Shown: positions 26,324-36,007 of the stretch, in pieces | Numbering within the stretch: position 1 is the stretch's first letter | Layout: the number at the start of each line of letters is the position of its first letter | NCBI GenBank assembly: GCA_023410575.1 | Contig: JAEYPP010000005.1 | Coordinates: forward strand, 43,392-107,391 | Length of the DNA stretch: 64,000 bases | Direction of reading: 5' to 3' | Source: Bacillota bacterium | GTDB taxonomy: Bacteria; Bacillota; Clostridia; Lachnospirales; Lachnospiraceae | Position numbers and translations under genes: made by a program | Notes under the pieces: model-generated | Databases searched by the model: none | Seen by the model: only the letters and a program-made list of their open reading frames with translations | What the model was told of the DNA's origin: nothing

Positions 26324-26770
26324 TTATAGTGTATCAACTTTGACTTTTAGCTCAGCCACTACATTAGGATGCAACTTAATTGGTACCGTATAGGTTCCCA
26401 TATTACGAATCGGATTGTTTAAAGTAAATTTCTTTTTGTCAATGTCGTAGCCTAACTGTTCTTTCATGGCCTGCTGTATTTCTTTTGTGGAAATGGAACC
26501 AAAAGTACGTCCACCTTCTCCAGCTTTTATTGTTAGTTGGATGCTTTTTTCTTCAATTTCCGCCTTCAATTTCTGAGCTGCTTCTAAAATTTCTTTTTGT
26601 TTCTTCAACTCTGCAGCTTTTTGAAGTTTTAGATCATTCAAATTCTTTGGAGTCGCTTCTAAACCAAGTTTTTTTGGTATGATAAAGTTTCTAGCATAAC
26701 CATCACTAACATTGACGATATCACCCTTTTTTCCATGTGCCTTTACGTCTTCTAATAATATAATCTGCAT
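26324..26770 (-). CDS. rplI: 50S ribosomal protein L9
   Basis: 148 residues. The N-terminal signature MQIILLEDVKAHGKKGDIVNVSDGYARNF-like block (the first 20 residues are the L9 hallmark) is followed by a long connecting helix and the C-terminal RNA-binding domain (GRTFGSISTKEI). It binds 23S rRNA near the L1 stalk base. Its ATG overlaps the gdpP stop as TAATG, indicating coupled translation. Confidence 0.97.
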   Translation of the reverse strand: MQIILLEDVKAHGKKGDIVNVSDGYARNFIIPKKLGLEATPKNLNDLKLQKAAELKKQKEILEAAQKLKAEIEEKSIQLTIKAGEGGRTFGSISTKEIQQAMKEQLGYDIDKKKFTLNNPIRNMGTYTVPIKLHPNVVAELKVKVDTL

Positions 26771-28821
26771 TATATATCACCCTCCTGTGTCATTGTGTTT
26801 AATATGTCCTTCACTTTGTCCATTGCTTCTATAACAGTGCAATCGACTAATTGCGCACCAGCTACACTCATATGACCACCGCCACCAATTTTCTCCATTA
26901 CAACTTGCACATTTAGTTCATCAATGGAACGTGCACTGATGAAAATCTTCCCACCTAATGGAGTAAATACAAAAGAAGCTATGATATTATTAATATTCAT
27001 TAATTCATTCGCAACCTGTGCTCCAAGTACAGTTGGACTTTCAATTCCATCACTCGTACATTCAGCAAATGCAAATTTACCAAGTACAACTTCCGTTGAA
27101 TTAATCGCTTGCGCTTTGGCCATATATTCTGTCATATCGGTTCTAAAGGATTTACGAATTCTAGTTACATCTGCACCACTTCGTCTTAAGTAAGCAGCAG
27201 CCTCAAAAGTTCGAACACCTGTCTTTGTTAAAAAGTTATTTGTATCAATCATAATACCTGAGTACATTGCGTCAGCTTCTACTTGACGAAGCTTCAATCC
27301 ATCACCAATGTACTGTAGAATTTCTGCAACCATCTCACATGCAGACGAAGCATAAGGCTCAATATAAGATAATACGGCATTCTCAACTGCTTCTCCTGTT
27401 TGTCGATGATGGTCTAATACAATAATTGTTTTCGTCAGATTTAACAATTCTGGACATTCCGTATAATTTGGTCGATTAACATCAACAACAACCAATAACG
27501 TATTCATATCAACTACTTCAATTGCAGATGCACTATTTAATATCATATCCTCTTCATAGTCTGGATTATTCATGAATCTTGTTAAGATAGGTCGAACAGA
27601 AGTAGTTACTTCATTGACAACAATATGAGCTTTCTTTCCAAGTGTCTTTGCAATACGATAAACACCAATTGCTGCACCAAAGGAATCCACATCACCAATG
27701 GAGTGTCCCATAATTACTATCTTGTCCTTTGCCTCAACAAATTCCTTCAAAGCATGTGCCTTAACTCTTGCTTTTACTCTTGTATTTTTCTCTACGGAAA
27801 TACTCTTACCACCATAGTAATATATCTTTTCGCCCTCTTTAATTACAGCTTGATCACCGCCACGACCGAGTGCTAAATCAATTGCAGCACGTGAAAACTC
27901 ATAGCCTCTTTGATATGATTCAGCATTAACACCAAGTCCCATACTAATCGTAACAGACATCTCATTTCCGATATTAACACTACGAACCTCCTCGAGAATC
28001 GAGAATTTATTATTCTGTAGATGTTGTAAATATTTATTTTGAAATACAAAGATATACTTGTCTTTCTCAAGCTTCTTAATTACTGCATCTATACTTTGCA
28101 TATATTTATTTATTTTTCGATCAACCAAAGCAGTTAACAACGAACGTCTTACTTCATCTATGCTTTCAAGGGCTTCTTCATAATTATCGATATACAAGAG
28201 ACCAACTATCATCCTCTGTTCACGATTTTCTTTTTGAAGAGAAACAATTTCTGTTTCATCATGTAAATACATCGCAATTAGATATGCACTATTCTGATTC
28301 ATTTCTTCTTGGATATAATACGAATCTTCATCAAAATCTGGTACGACTACTTTACGAAGTACTACAAAATAATTGGATTCTTTAAATTCAAGATGTACTT
28401 GCACATCCACTTCACTTACTGGTAATATATCGCCTGTTATCTCAGGAAATATATTCGTAATTGCGTGCTTTGCTCTGCGTTCCACACCTATTACATCGCA
28501 GAATTCATCATTTGCCCATAACATTTTTCCCGTGTTATCTAACACAGCATATGGTATAGAAAATTCTTTTAATAATTTACTCTGTACCTGTCCATAATTC
28601 GTTGCAAATCGTACCATGTCGCCCATGATACTTGGTCGTTTCACAAAGTATAAGGATACAGCTATTACAAAATAAAGAAGGACAAAGCAAGCCATCACTA
28701 CACTTGCCTTGCGATCAATTACATATATACACAGATTCATCGCAACAAGTAACGCCGTAAGATATAATGGCCATCTTAGGTACGCTTTCATTGGTCCATA
28801 AAGCTTTCTTCTATTTTTCAT
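26770..28821 (-). CDS. gdpP: Cyclic-di-AMP phosphodiesterase GdpP
   Basis: 683 residues: two N-terminal membrane helices (about 15-32 and 38-58), a PAS-like domain (SIPYAVLDNTGKMLWAN), a degenerate GGDEF domain (MGLGVNAESYQRGYEFSR), and a DHH/DHHA1 module. The metal ligands are visible as GHSIGDVDSFGAAIG, VVDVNRP, VLDHHRQ and the terminal GGGGHMSVAGAQL. It degrades c-di-AMP to pApA and so influences wall and osmotic homeostasis. AGGAGC precedes the ATG. It is first in the operon with rplI and dnaB. Confidence 0.93.
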   Translation of the reverse strand: MKNRRKLYGPMKAYLRWPLYLTALLVAMNLCIYVIDRKASVVMACFVLLYFVIAVSLYFVKRPSIMGDMVRFATNYGQVQSKLLKEFSIPYAVLDNTGKMLWANDEFCDVIGVERRAKHAITNIFPEITGDILPVSEVDVQVHLEFKESNYFVVLRKVVVPDFDEDSYYIQEEMNQNSAYLIAMYLHDETEIVSLQKENREQRMIVGLLYIDNYEEALESIDEVRRSLLTALVDRKINKYMQSIDAVIKKLEKDKYIFVFQNKYLQHLQNNKFSILEEVRSVNIGNEMSVTISMGLGVNAESYQRGYEFSRAAIDLALGRGGDQAVIKEGEKIYYYGGKSISVEKNTRVKARVKAHALKEFVEAKDKIVIMGHSIGDVDSFGAAIGVYRIAKTLGKKAHIVVNEVTTSVRPILTRFMNNPDYEEDMILNSASAIEVVDMNTLLVVVDVNRPNYTECPELLNLTKTIIVLDHHRQTGEAVENAVLSYIEPYASSACEMVAEILQYIGDGLKLRQVEADAMYSGIMIDTNNFLTKTGVRTFEAAAYLRRSGADVTRIRKSFRTDMTEYMAKAQAINSTEVVLGKFAFAECTSDGIESPTVLGAQVANELMNINNIIASFVFTPLGGKIFISARSIDELNVQVVMEKIGGGGHMSVAGAQLVDCTVIEAMDKVKDILNTMTQEGDI

Positions 28822-28908
28822 TTTTCTGCTCCTTTTACAACCAAAAGTATTGCATTGTAAACCTAATTATAACATTATTCCAAGATAAATAAAAGATAAA
28901 ATTATACT

Positions 28909-28937
28909 GAGAGCGAAAGTGTGCTTCGCACACTCTC
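28909..28937. repeat. Short palindrome with GCTTCGC loop
   Basis: GAGAG...GTGTGC pairs with GCACACTCTC around TTC. It is part of the 321-bp gap 28822-29142, which holds no gene. A partial match to the family-1 core (GGCGCCGTAGCG, about 28971-28982) lies just downstream. Confidence 0.55.
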
Positions 28938-29011
28938 ACGAGCAGTACTTTACAAGCACAACTTTTGTTTGGCGCCGTAGCGGAGCGAAGTGCGCATCCT
29001 GCGAAGCTTTT

Positions 29012-29047
29012 CATGAATAGGAAATTCAGAGGAATATCCTATTCATG
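29012..29047. repeat. Palindromic element, family 2 (copy 1)
   Basis: CATGAATAGGA pairs with TCCTATTCATG. The central 26 bp (29016-29041) match the palindrome at 56415-56440 at 21 positions by eye, including loop bases. Confidence 0.6.
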
Positions 29048-29050
29048 AAA

Positions 29051-29095
29051 AAAGACCATAAATCTACCTAATAGATCAGGTAGATTATGGTCACA
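29051..29095. terminator. Terminator of the serine hydrolase gene
   Basis: GACCATAAATCTACCT (29054-29069) pairs with AGGTAGATTATGGTC (29078-29092), apart from one bulge, with T-rich ends in both directions. Confidence 0.8.
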
Positions 29096-29142
29096 CTTTT
29101 TATTGCAACTCATTGTGCAAAATTGCACTAGAGTCTAATCAC

Positions 29143-30306
29143 TTATAAATGATACACTTCATTATGTATTTGAATTGTTGTCTCGTTGGTTCCTGTATTA
29201 GTTTTTGAGATGAAATATAAAACGATAGTTTCTTTTTCCTCATCGATCGAAAAGTATGGACCAGTCCAGCCATCCCATCCATAAGTACCTATCGATGCTT
29301 TTAGATCTGCCTCTTCTTGATTCATTAAAACACGAACAAAATAGCCATATCCACAACCTTTCGTGCTGTACCAGTTCATTGGAATCGCTTGTTCCTTCGT
29401 CAATTGGTTCACTTTCATCTGTGTAAATGTCTCTTTGGAGAGGAGCTGTTTCCCTTGATAAGTTCCATGATGTAATAACATTGTTGCAAACTTGGCATAG
29501 TCTTTAATTGTTGAGACTAACCCCGCTCCACCAGATTCAAAAGTTGGCTTTATCTTTGAATCAAAGAGTGCAAGATGGCTTCCATTATACGGTTGAATGG
29601 AAGTATGATTCTCACTTTCTTCATAAATCGTTACTTGGCGGTCCCATTTATCTTTTGGGATATAAAAACCTGTATCCACCATCTCTAATGGATCAAAAAT
29701 AGCTTCCTTTAAATAATCACCAAGTGTTCTCCCTGTCACAACCTCAATGACTGCGCCTAGAACATCAGCACTTGCGCCATATCTCCACTCTTGACCTGGG
29801 TGAAATGCCAATGGACATCTCCCCATCTCTTCAATAAATTCTAATGATGTTTTTTTATGTCCATTTTGATAGTCTGATATATACTGATCAAAAATTTTTG
29901 ACATCGCTAGTCCTGCTTTGCTATCTGCCTCTGGATACACCACGCCTGAAGTCATTGTGAGTAAATCATAGATTGTAACCTCACGATTTGCTGGTCGTAT
30001 CCCTAATTGATCTTCTATCAACGGATTCGCAAAACTATCAATATACTTTGACACGTTATCATGTAAATTTAAACTACCCTGCTCTATCAATTGTAGTATT
30101 GCAAAAGCCGTTATCGGCTTTGTTAAGGAAGCTAGTCGAAATATAGAATCAATTGTCATTTTCTTATTCTGCTCTATGTCAGAATATCCAAAGCATTCTT
30201 TGTAAATTATCTTATCCTCTCGAATTACTAAAATATTAGCTCCTGCAATTATGTTCTGCTCTATCTCACTTTGAATTATGTTCCTTATTCTTTCTTTCCC
30301 ATTCAT
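29143..30306 (-). CDS. Beta-lactamase-fold serine hydrolase (class C-like)
   Basis: 387 residues. The nucleophile motif SLTK (in FRLASLTKPITAFAI) and the RYGAS segment standing for the YxN motif mark the Beta-lactamase (PF00144) family, which includes esterases, D-aminopeptidases and class C beta-lactamases. No signal peptide is seen, so it is probably cytoplasmic and more likely an esterase or peptidase than a true beta-lactamase. It lies 21 bp downstream of the UvrA-like gene on the same strand, so they may be cotranscribed. Confidence 0.8.
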   Translation of the reverse strand: MNGKERIRNIIQSEIEQNIIAGANILVIREDKIIYKECFGYSDIEQNKKMTIDSIFRLASLTKPITAFAILQLIEQGSLNLHDNVSKYIDSFANPLIEDQLGIRPANREVTIYDLLTMTSGVVYPEADSKAGLAMSKIFDQYISDYQNGHKKTSLEFIEEMGRCPLAFHPGQEWRYGASADVLGAVIEVVTGRTLGDYLKEAIFDPLEMVDTGFYIPKDKWDRQVTIYEESENHTSIQPYNGSHLALFDSKIKPTFESGGAGLVSTIKDYAKFATMLLHHGTYQGKQLLSKETFTQMKVNQLTKEQAIPMNWYSTKGCGYGYFVRVLMNQEEADLKASIGTYGWDGWTGPYFSIDEEKETIVLYFISKTNTGTNETTIQIHNEVYHL

Positions 30307-30327
30307 TCTTTATCCCTTTCTTTCTAG

Positions 30328-32571
30328 TTAATTTTTCTTTCTTAAATACTCTGCTGTCAGTGAAGTACCATGTTCTAACATCTCATCCACCGTTCCTGTG
30401 AATACAACTTGACCACCCTCTGTTCCTCCATCCGGTCCGATATCAATGATATAATCAGCCTGTTTCATCACTTCTGTATTATGTTCGATAATAATAATCG
30501 TATTGCCATGATCTACAATACTCTGAAACAAGTCCATTAGTTTCTGAACATCGGATACATGAAGTCCCGTTGTCGGTTCATCAAAGACATAAATATTGCC
30601 CTTTTTATCTAAATACTTTGCGAGTTTTATTCTCTGCAATTCACCTCCTGAAAAGGTGCTTAAAGGCTGACCTAAAGTCATATAAGAAAGTCCTACCCTC
30701 TGCATCGATTTTAATGCTTTATGTATTTTACCCTCTGGGAAGAATTCCAACGCTTCTTCAACATTCATTTTCAGTATTTCTAACACTGATTTTTGGCGAT
30801 AATAATAGGAAAGTGCTTCTTCGCTGTAACGTTGTCCCTGACATGCTTCACAATCTGTTACTACCGGATCCATAAAGACAAGTTCCGTAATGATAACTCC
30901 CTTACCCTGACAAACTGGACAAGCACCAGTAGAATTAAAGCTAAATAATCCTGCATCCACATGATTCTCATTTGCAAACAATTTACGAATCTCATCAAAG
31001 ATACCTAAAAACGTTGCAGGCATGGAACGTGATGTAGCTGATACTGGACTTTGATCCACGACAATTACCTGTTCCTTATATTGTTCTGCAAATATATCCG
31101 TAATCAGAGTACTCTTTCCAGAACCTGCAACACCAGTTACAACCGTTAATACCTTTAATGGTATATCGATACTCACATCCTTTAAGTTATGAAGATTAGC
31201 ATGACGAACTGGAAGAAATTCTTTTGGTGTGCGAATCCTTTCTCTCTTAAGGTTAGGTTCTGTTAGATATTTTCCAGTCAGAGTATCCGATGTAAGTAAA
31301 TCTTTATAACTACCTTGGAATACAATCTGTCCGCCATGCTTTCCTGCAAGTGGTCCAACATCTACTACCATATCTGCTATGGAAATTACATCATTATCGT
31401 GTTCCACAACTAACACCGTATTTCCTTTGTCCCTTAACTGAATCAACAACTCATTCATACGATGAACATCTCTAGGATGTAAACCTGTACTCGGTTCATC
31501 AAAGATATATGTCATACCTGTCAGAGAGCTTCCCATATAACGAACTAATTTAATTCTCTGAGCTTCCCCACCAGACATCGTCGATGACTCTCGATTCATA
31601 TGTAGATACCCTAACCCAATTCCAATCATACGGTCTAAGGAAGCAATCAAGGAATTTACCATCGTTACAGCTCGCTCATCTTTAACCTCCATTAACGTCT
31701 TACGTAATCTTGTGAACTCCATTTCACAAAAATCTGCAATGGAATATCCATTAATCTTACAGCTTAAGGTCGTCTCATTCAATCGCTTCCCTTTACAAAG
31801 TGGGCACTCCTTCTCTACTAGTAAATCCTCTGATTTTTTCTGAGTATGACTACTCATATTACTAATATCACGCTTTAGAAACCATCGTTCATATTGATTC
31901 TGTAATCCCTCGATCTTGGAACTTTCTCTATTACCACCCTTTCCTTCTCTGGAACCATACCATAAAAGATTAAACTCCTCTTGTGTATAATCTTTTATCT
32001 TCTTATCTAAATCAAATAAACCACATTCTGCATACTGCTTCCAGTACCAAGAGCCTGGTTTATAGGTAGTGTCCATGATTGGACCTTCATTCCAAGACTT
32101 TTCCCGATCCAGTAGGGAAATTAAATTAACCTTCATTACTTTACCAATACCAAGACATTCTGGGCACATTCCATTCGGATCATTAAAAGAAAAGTAAGAA
32201 GCAGTTCCTACTCTTGGTGTACCGATGCGAGAAAACAATAAACGAAGCGTTGCATATAAATCTGATATCGTACCTATCGTGGAACGTATATTGCCTCCAA
32301 GGCGGGTCTGATCTACTAATACTGATGGTGTCAAATTCTCGATTAGTTCTACCTGAGGTTTTTCAAACTTTGGAAGTCTTCCTCTTACAAACGCTGTATA
32401 AGTCTCATTCATCTGACGCTGGGATTCTGCAGCAATTGTATCAAAAACAATGCTGGATTTGCCTGAACCTGAAACACCTGTAAATACGATAATCTTATTT
32501 TTGGGTAATTGAAATGATAAATTCTTTAGATTGTTCTGGCTTAAACCTTTAATTACGATATCTCTTTCCAT
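30328..32571 (-). CDS. UvrA-like tandem ABC ATPase (short form)
   Basis: 747 residues with two UvrA-type ABC units: Walker A GVSGSGKSS near residue 32 and GVAGSGKST in the second half, signatures MSGGEAQRIKL and FSGGELQRIKLA, and two sets of zinc-finger CxxC pairs (CPECLGIG, CPLCKGKR; CPVCQGKG, CEACQGQR). Canonical UvrA is about 940 residues; this one lacks much of the UvrB-interaction/insertion region. Short paralogues exist in many Firmicutes and have been linked to drug resistance or export-like protection; its role here is unproven. It is followed by the serine hydrolase gene. Confidence 0.85.
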   Translation of the reverse strand: MERDIVIKGLSQNNLKNLSFQLPKNKIIVFTGVSGSGKSSIVFDTIAAESQRQMNETYTAFVRGRLPKFEKPQVELIENLTPSVLVDQTRLGGNIRSTIGTISDLYATLRLLFSRIGTPRVGTASYFSFNDPNGMCPECLGIGKVMKVNLISLLDREKSWNEGPIMDTTYKPGSWYWKQYAECGLFDLDKKIKDYTQEEFNLLWYGSREGKGGNRESSKIEGLQNQYERWFLKRDISNMSSHTQKKSEDLLVEKECPLCKGKRLNETTLSCKINGYSIADFCEMEFTRLRKTLMEVKDERAVTMVNSLIASLDRMIGIGLGYLHMNRESSTMSGGEAQRIKLVRYMGSSLTGMTYIFDEPSTGLHPRDVHRMNELLIQLRDKGNTVLVVEHDNDVISIADMVVDVGPLAGKHGGQIVFQGSYKDLLTSDTLTGKYLTEPNLKRERIRTPKEFLPVRHANLHNLKDVSIDIPLKVLTVVTGVAGSGKSTLITDIFAEQYKEQVIVVDQSPVSATSRSMPATFLGIFDEIRKLFANENHVDAGLFSFNSTGACPVCQGKGVIITELVFMDPVVTDCEACQGQRYSEEALSYYYRQKSVLEILKMNVEEALEFFPEGKIHKALKSMQRVGLSYMTLGQPLSTFSGGELQRIKLAKYLDKKGNIYVFDEPTTGLHVSDVQKLMDLFQSIVDHGNTIIIIEHNTEVMKQADYIIDIGPDGGTEGGQVVFTGTVDEMLEHGTSLTAEYLRKKN

Positions 32572-32758
32572 ACCTACTAAGTCCTTTCTTCTGTGACTAG
32601 CCTATAGTTAATTCTCATTTATGCATACATTACCTATTCTACTAATATTAAGTCGTAAAATCTCGACATTTTTTGCTAACTTTAGTCTGATATCATTATT
32701 TATTCATCCAGGTATTTCTCTATCAATTTATGCACGACCTTATCTTAATCCAAAGTAC

Positions 32759-33169
32759 CTACTCTTTTCTTTTTTTTATTGGTATCCATATCTGTGCAGT
32801 TCCATTATCGCAATATTGCTCAATATCTGGAGCATTGGCATACTCATATCCGCTTGTAGGAAGCCATTCCATAACAATATCACTCTCTAACTTTTGTATG
32901 GTTTTGGGTTCCATATTGGCGCATGGAAAAACTGCCCATATAGCTTTTGGAACGATATACTCATGCAAACCCTTTGGAACTGGTTGATCCGAGGCACAGC
33001 ATATATAATAATCGAAACTTCCAGTTGTAAAAGAATCTGAGTATATACTTACCCCGAGCAGCCCAATTGGTTCCATATTATTCTGCTCTAAAATACTTAG
33101 ATGTTCGTTGTTATCAAATAATGTTTTCCACATAAATGGAGTATCTTTATAACACGCGCCGTTCTCCAT
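32759..33169 (-). CDS. GyrI-like effector-binding domain protein
   Basis: 136 residues resembling the C-terminal ligand-binding (GyrI/AraC-effector) half of larger regulators: PIGLLGVSIY, FDYYICCASDQPVP, YIVPKAIWAVFPC, EWLPTSGYEYANAPDIE and WIPIKK. No DNA-binding domain is attached; reading upstream in frame I meet a TGA at about 33222 without HTH-like sequence. It may be a stand-alone small-molecule binding protein or the leftover of a longer regulator. The ribosome binding site is weak (GGGAAAAG, distant). Confidence 0.65.
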   Translation of the reverse strand: MENGACYKDTPFMWKTLFDNNEHLSILEQNNMEPIGLLGVSIYSDSFTTGSFDYYICCASDQPVPKGLHEYIVPKAIWAVFPCANMEPKTIQKLESDIVMEWLPTSGYEYANAPDIEQYCDNGTAQIWIPIKKRKE

Positions 33170-33209
33170 AGTGGTATGTATTCTTTTCCCTACAATACTT
33201 TTTTGACAA

Positions 33210-33242
33210 GCTTGTCATTAATATAAATATAATAGAGAAAAG
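33210..33242. promoter_or_regulatory. TGACAAGCTTGTCA operator-like palindrome
   Basis: A perfect 14-bp palindrome (33212-33225) overlaps TTGACA and is followed by TATAAT-like sequence. It lies about 45 bp before the GyrI-like gene. Which protein binds it is unknown; the remainder of the gap to 33561 contains only the inverted repeat noted next. Confidence 0.4.
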
Positions 33243-33354
33243 AAATATAATCCTCATATTTACCGTCAGAATATGTGTGATTCTATAAAACAGTTCAATA
33301 ATAAACAGTACCTTCAAGTTCAAGTCTAATATATCTCCTATAAATTAAAACCCC

Positions 33355-33401
33355 CCTTAAGTAAATTTTGGTCATCATATTTACCATGTTTACTTAAGAG
33401 G
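33355..33401. terminator. Inverted repeat TTAAGTAAA...TTTACTTAA
   Basis: Arms 33355-33365 and 33389-33401 (CCTTAAGTAAA/TTTACTTAAGAGG) pair around a 23-nt loop, downstream of the defence-like gene pair. It may end their transcript. Confidence 0.5.
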
Positions 33402-33561
33402 AAACTTGCTCCTATTTGATTTTTTTCAAATACTTTAGCCACATAGCCAAAGAGTCTCATTCACATTTAGAACCATTGATTTAAGGTTACAATTGCTTTA
33501 TCAGAATACATTTCTTGCTATTCCTAATTAATAAACTTTCTATGTAAGTATGAGTTCTATA

Positions 33562-34296
33562 TTACTCCATTAGTTGCAAAGCTTTTTTTATAACTGATTG
33601 AACTACTTGGTTTCCTTCACTATTTCCTCTTAAGCAAATATCTATGATTTGACTCTCATGATACTTTATCTTTCTTTCTGGCTTTCTAAAAATATAACCA
33701 AATACCCATAAAAGTGTTTTCCCTCTTACATATGATTCGAAGTTTTCTCTTGTATTGTTCCTTAGGCATTCGCATTTTTCACATTGCGGATATTTTTTCT
33801 TTACCTCTTCTAATGTGAGATCAATAACAGTGTTTTGTGGACACTCGTCCAATTTATCATTATTAATAACTTGATAGAAAAACCAATATGTTAACTTTTG
33901 AATAACTAGTTGAAGTTCCCTTTTTTCATCTTCATTCAGAAATCTATGAATAACATCTTTCCCACCTAGAATAATATCATTTTCTATAGAATAACCTTCA
34001 GTTGTTGTAATTCTATTACCTCTACTAGTTAATTGATCAACATTTTCCAATATAAAGTCCTTATCTTTATCTACCAAGAAAACAATGTTATTCTTAGTAG
34101 ATAAACTAGGTTCCTTTGAAGCCTTAATTACATTATTACGGCAATCTAATTTTATGAAACTAACAGTTATATCTTCAATGCAATTTTCAATTGATTGGTA
34201 GATTTCCTTATCATCTTTACCTTCTACAACAATTGTCTTTAATTTAGTTCGATTTAAAGTGCTAAGAATTTCTTCGTAAGTTATTGTCCTTCCCAT
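33562..34296 (-). CDS. ariB: DUF4435 (TOPRIM-like) protein, AriB-like defence effector
   Basis: 244 residues from ATG 34294-34296 (GGAG 6 nt upstream). A TOPRIM-type core is visible: TIVVEGKDDKEIY with E25, then FLVDKDKD with acidic residues at 76, 78 and 80, then TTEGYSIEND (98-107), the DUF4435 hallmark. The second half contains a CxxC-x-C cluster (CEKCEC). In the PARIS anti-phage system AriB is a DUF4435 nuclease held by the AriA ATPase and released on infection; by analogy this would be the toxic effector. It overlaps the ATPase gene by 35 bp. Assignment is by domain pair and order, not by close similarity. Confidence 0.65.
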   Translation of the reverse strand: MGRTITYEEILSTLNRTKLKTIVVEGKDDKEIYQSIENCIEDITVSFIKLDCRNNVIKASKEPSLSTKNNIVFLVDKDKDFILENVDQLTSRGNRITTTEGYSIENDIILGGKDVIHRFLNEDEKRELQLVIQKLTYWFFYQVINNDKLDECPQNTVIDLTLEEVKKKYPQCEKCECLRNNTRENFESYVRGKTLLWVFGYIFRKPERKIKYHESQIIDICLRGNSEGNQVVQSVIKKALQLME

Positions 34297-35452
34297 TACT
34301 ATCTCCTTTATTTTCATCAATAACAATCTCGTATTTTTCATATTGTGAATAAATAAATGGTGAGTGTGTAGCAAATATTAATTGGTTGGAAGCATTCTGC
34401 TTAATCATTGTCTTTATTAAAATACGTTGCCAATCTACATGTAAACTTAATTCAGGTTCGTCAATAAAGATTATCCCATTTGATAAAAATGCATTATAAC
34501 AGAGGAAACTTAACATTTGCTTCTCACCTGCCGATAGCTTATTTGCCACTAATGCATCATTGGAATCTCCTACAGTTATATTATCAGAAAATTGAATTCC
34601 TTTATAATGATACAGTAAATTAATAAAATTACCTAGCTCATTAATCGGACTTTCATTATTTTTCTGCTTTTTATCAACGTCTGTAATAAGTTCTAGAATA
34701 TAGTTAAAAAGTCTATTTTTTTCGTTAATCTTCTCTTTCGTAATTTCTTCAGTCAATTGATTATTTTGAGTTACAATTCTTTTTATTTTATTCATAGCCT
34801 CATTGTTTAGTTCAAGCGACTTCTTGGATATCTTTAAATATTCATTTTTCATTAATTCATCTATATCATCTGTAGAAAACGATGCAATCAGCTTATGGTT
34901 ATATACAGTTAAATCATTTCCAATATCTGTTACCAATTTAGTTAATTCACCCGATTGATTATTCGTAGTTCTTTTATCATATGAATAACTTGAAATATGT
35001 TCATTAATAAAGAATCCACCCTCAATCCGTCTAAAAGTCGGAAAAAAAAGTGAGACTTTCGAATATTCTAATACTGCGAAATTCATATCATTAATTTTTT
35101 TGTAATATTCTTTAAAAGAGTTATTTCCACTTCGTTGCTTTGTAAGCATTTTTAATTCATTTCTTTCCCTAGAAGTTTCTAACGTTACAATGGTGTTTAT
35201 CTCGCTATTATCATAGTTCTTTCTTTCTATTTCAATTGTAAACATACTATGAACCAGATTAATATAAGAAAAGTCAATTTCCTCTAAAGCTCTTTCAATA
35301 TTTCCACTTATTAAATACCATACTAATTTAATAAATGTAGTTTTACCCGCTCCATTAATACCCGTAACAATATTAATATGTTCATCAAATCTGTACTCTT
35401 TATTTATTTTTTTCCCATATAAATCTGATATAAAAATAGACTTAACCATCAT
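34262..35452 (-). CDS. ariA: AAA15/OLD-type ATPase, AriA-like defence sensor
   Basis: 396 residues of an SMC/ABC-like ATPase: Walker A GINGAGKTT (31-39), a central helical region, the signature KLSAGEKQMLSF, Walker B GIIFIDEPELSLHVDW and the H-loop FATHSPFIYS. This is the AAA_15/AAA_21 class seen in OLD nucleases and in AriA of PARIS; here no nuclease domain is fused, but one is encoded by the overlapping next gene. GGAGATAA lies before two adjacent ATGs. The base composition is more AT-rich than flanking housekeeping genes, fitting a transferred islet. Gabija- or retron-type partners were not found. Confidence 0.75.
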   Translation of the reverse strand: MMVKSIFISDLYGKKINKEYRFDEHINIVTGINGAGKTTFIKLVWYLISGNIERALEEIDFSYINLVHSMFTIEIERKNYDNSEINTIVTLETSRERNELKMLTKQRSGNNSFKEYYKKINDMNFAVLEYSKVSLFFPTFRRIEGGFFINEHISSYSYDKRTTNNQSGELTKLVTDIGNDLTVYNHKLIASFSTDDIDELMKNEYLKISKKSLELNNEAMNKIKRIVTQNNQLTEEITKEKINEKNRLFNYILELITDVDKKQKNNESPINELGNFINLLYHYKGIQFSDNITVGDSNDALVANKLSAGEKQMLSFLCYNAFLSNGIIFIDEPELSLHVDWQRILIKTMIKQNASNQLIFATHSPFIYSQYEKYEIVIDENKGDSNGKDNNLRRNS

Positions 35453-35626
35453 TTATCTCCTAATAATTTTTATATGCAAATTATAACATATTGTATTAAT
35501 TTTACAATACAAAAGTGCAATTGAATATATTTAGTAAAATATAGTCTTATATTAGTAATTTTGTAAATATACTTACTCTTTGGGTTACTCTTAACCATAT
35601 ATAGACAAGCTAATAATTATATATAT

Positions 35627-35878
35627 TTATGTTCTATTTCGAATTCTTCCATCATTACATAAAAGGTGCTCTATACTCGATAAAAGTATATTGTTTGTAT
35701 GACTCCGTATTTCAATGTTAAAGTCATCCTCATATCCATTGTTAGATAAAATGTGCCAGTCAGCGAGGTAATGTATGGCAAGTTCCATTTTACTAATATC
35801 TCGATTGTAGGTATAAGGAATGCCCTTGCTTTCTTTCAAATCCTCTGTAACTATCTCTTTTAGTTTATCATCCTTCAT
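35627..35878 (-). CDS. Small hypothetical protein, mobile-element remnant
   Basis: 83 residues, no recognised family; acidic N terminus and one aromatic-rich helix (MELAIHYLADWHILSNNGY). GAGG is 5 nt before the ATG. The frame stays open and protein-like for about 30 codons upstream (to a TAA near 35975) without a better start, so the gene could be 5'-truncated. It lies between the AAA15 gene and the excisionase-like pair. Confidence 0.45.
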   Translation of the reverse strand: MKDDKLKEIVTEDLKESKGIPYTYNRDISKMELAIHYLADWHILSNNGYEDDFNIEIRSHTNNILLSSIEHLLCNDGRIRNRT

Positions 35879-36007
35879 TCCTTCCTCATCTTGTATGAAA
35901 GATATAGTGATCTCTGTATTATTCTTTAAGCTATTCTTTGTATTCGTATCCTCTTTTTGAGCGATAGTTTATTCTATCTTTTTTTCATCATAGGCCTCTG
36001 TGATTAT

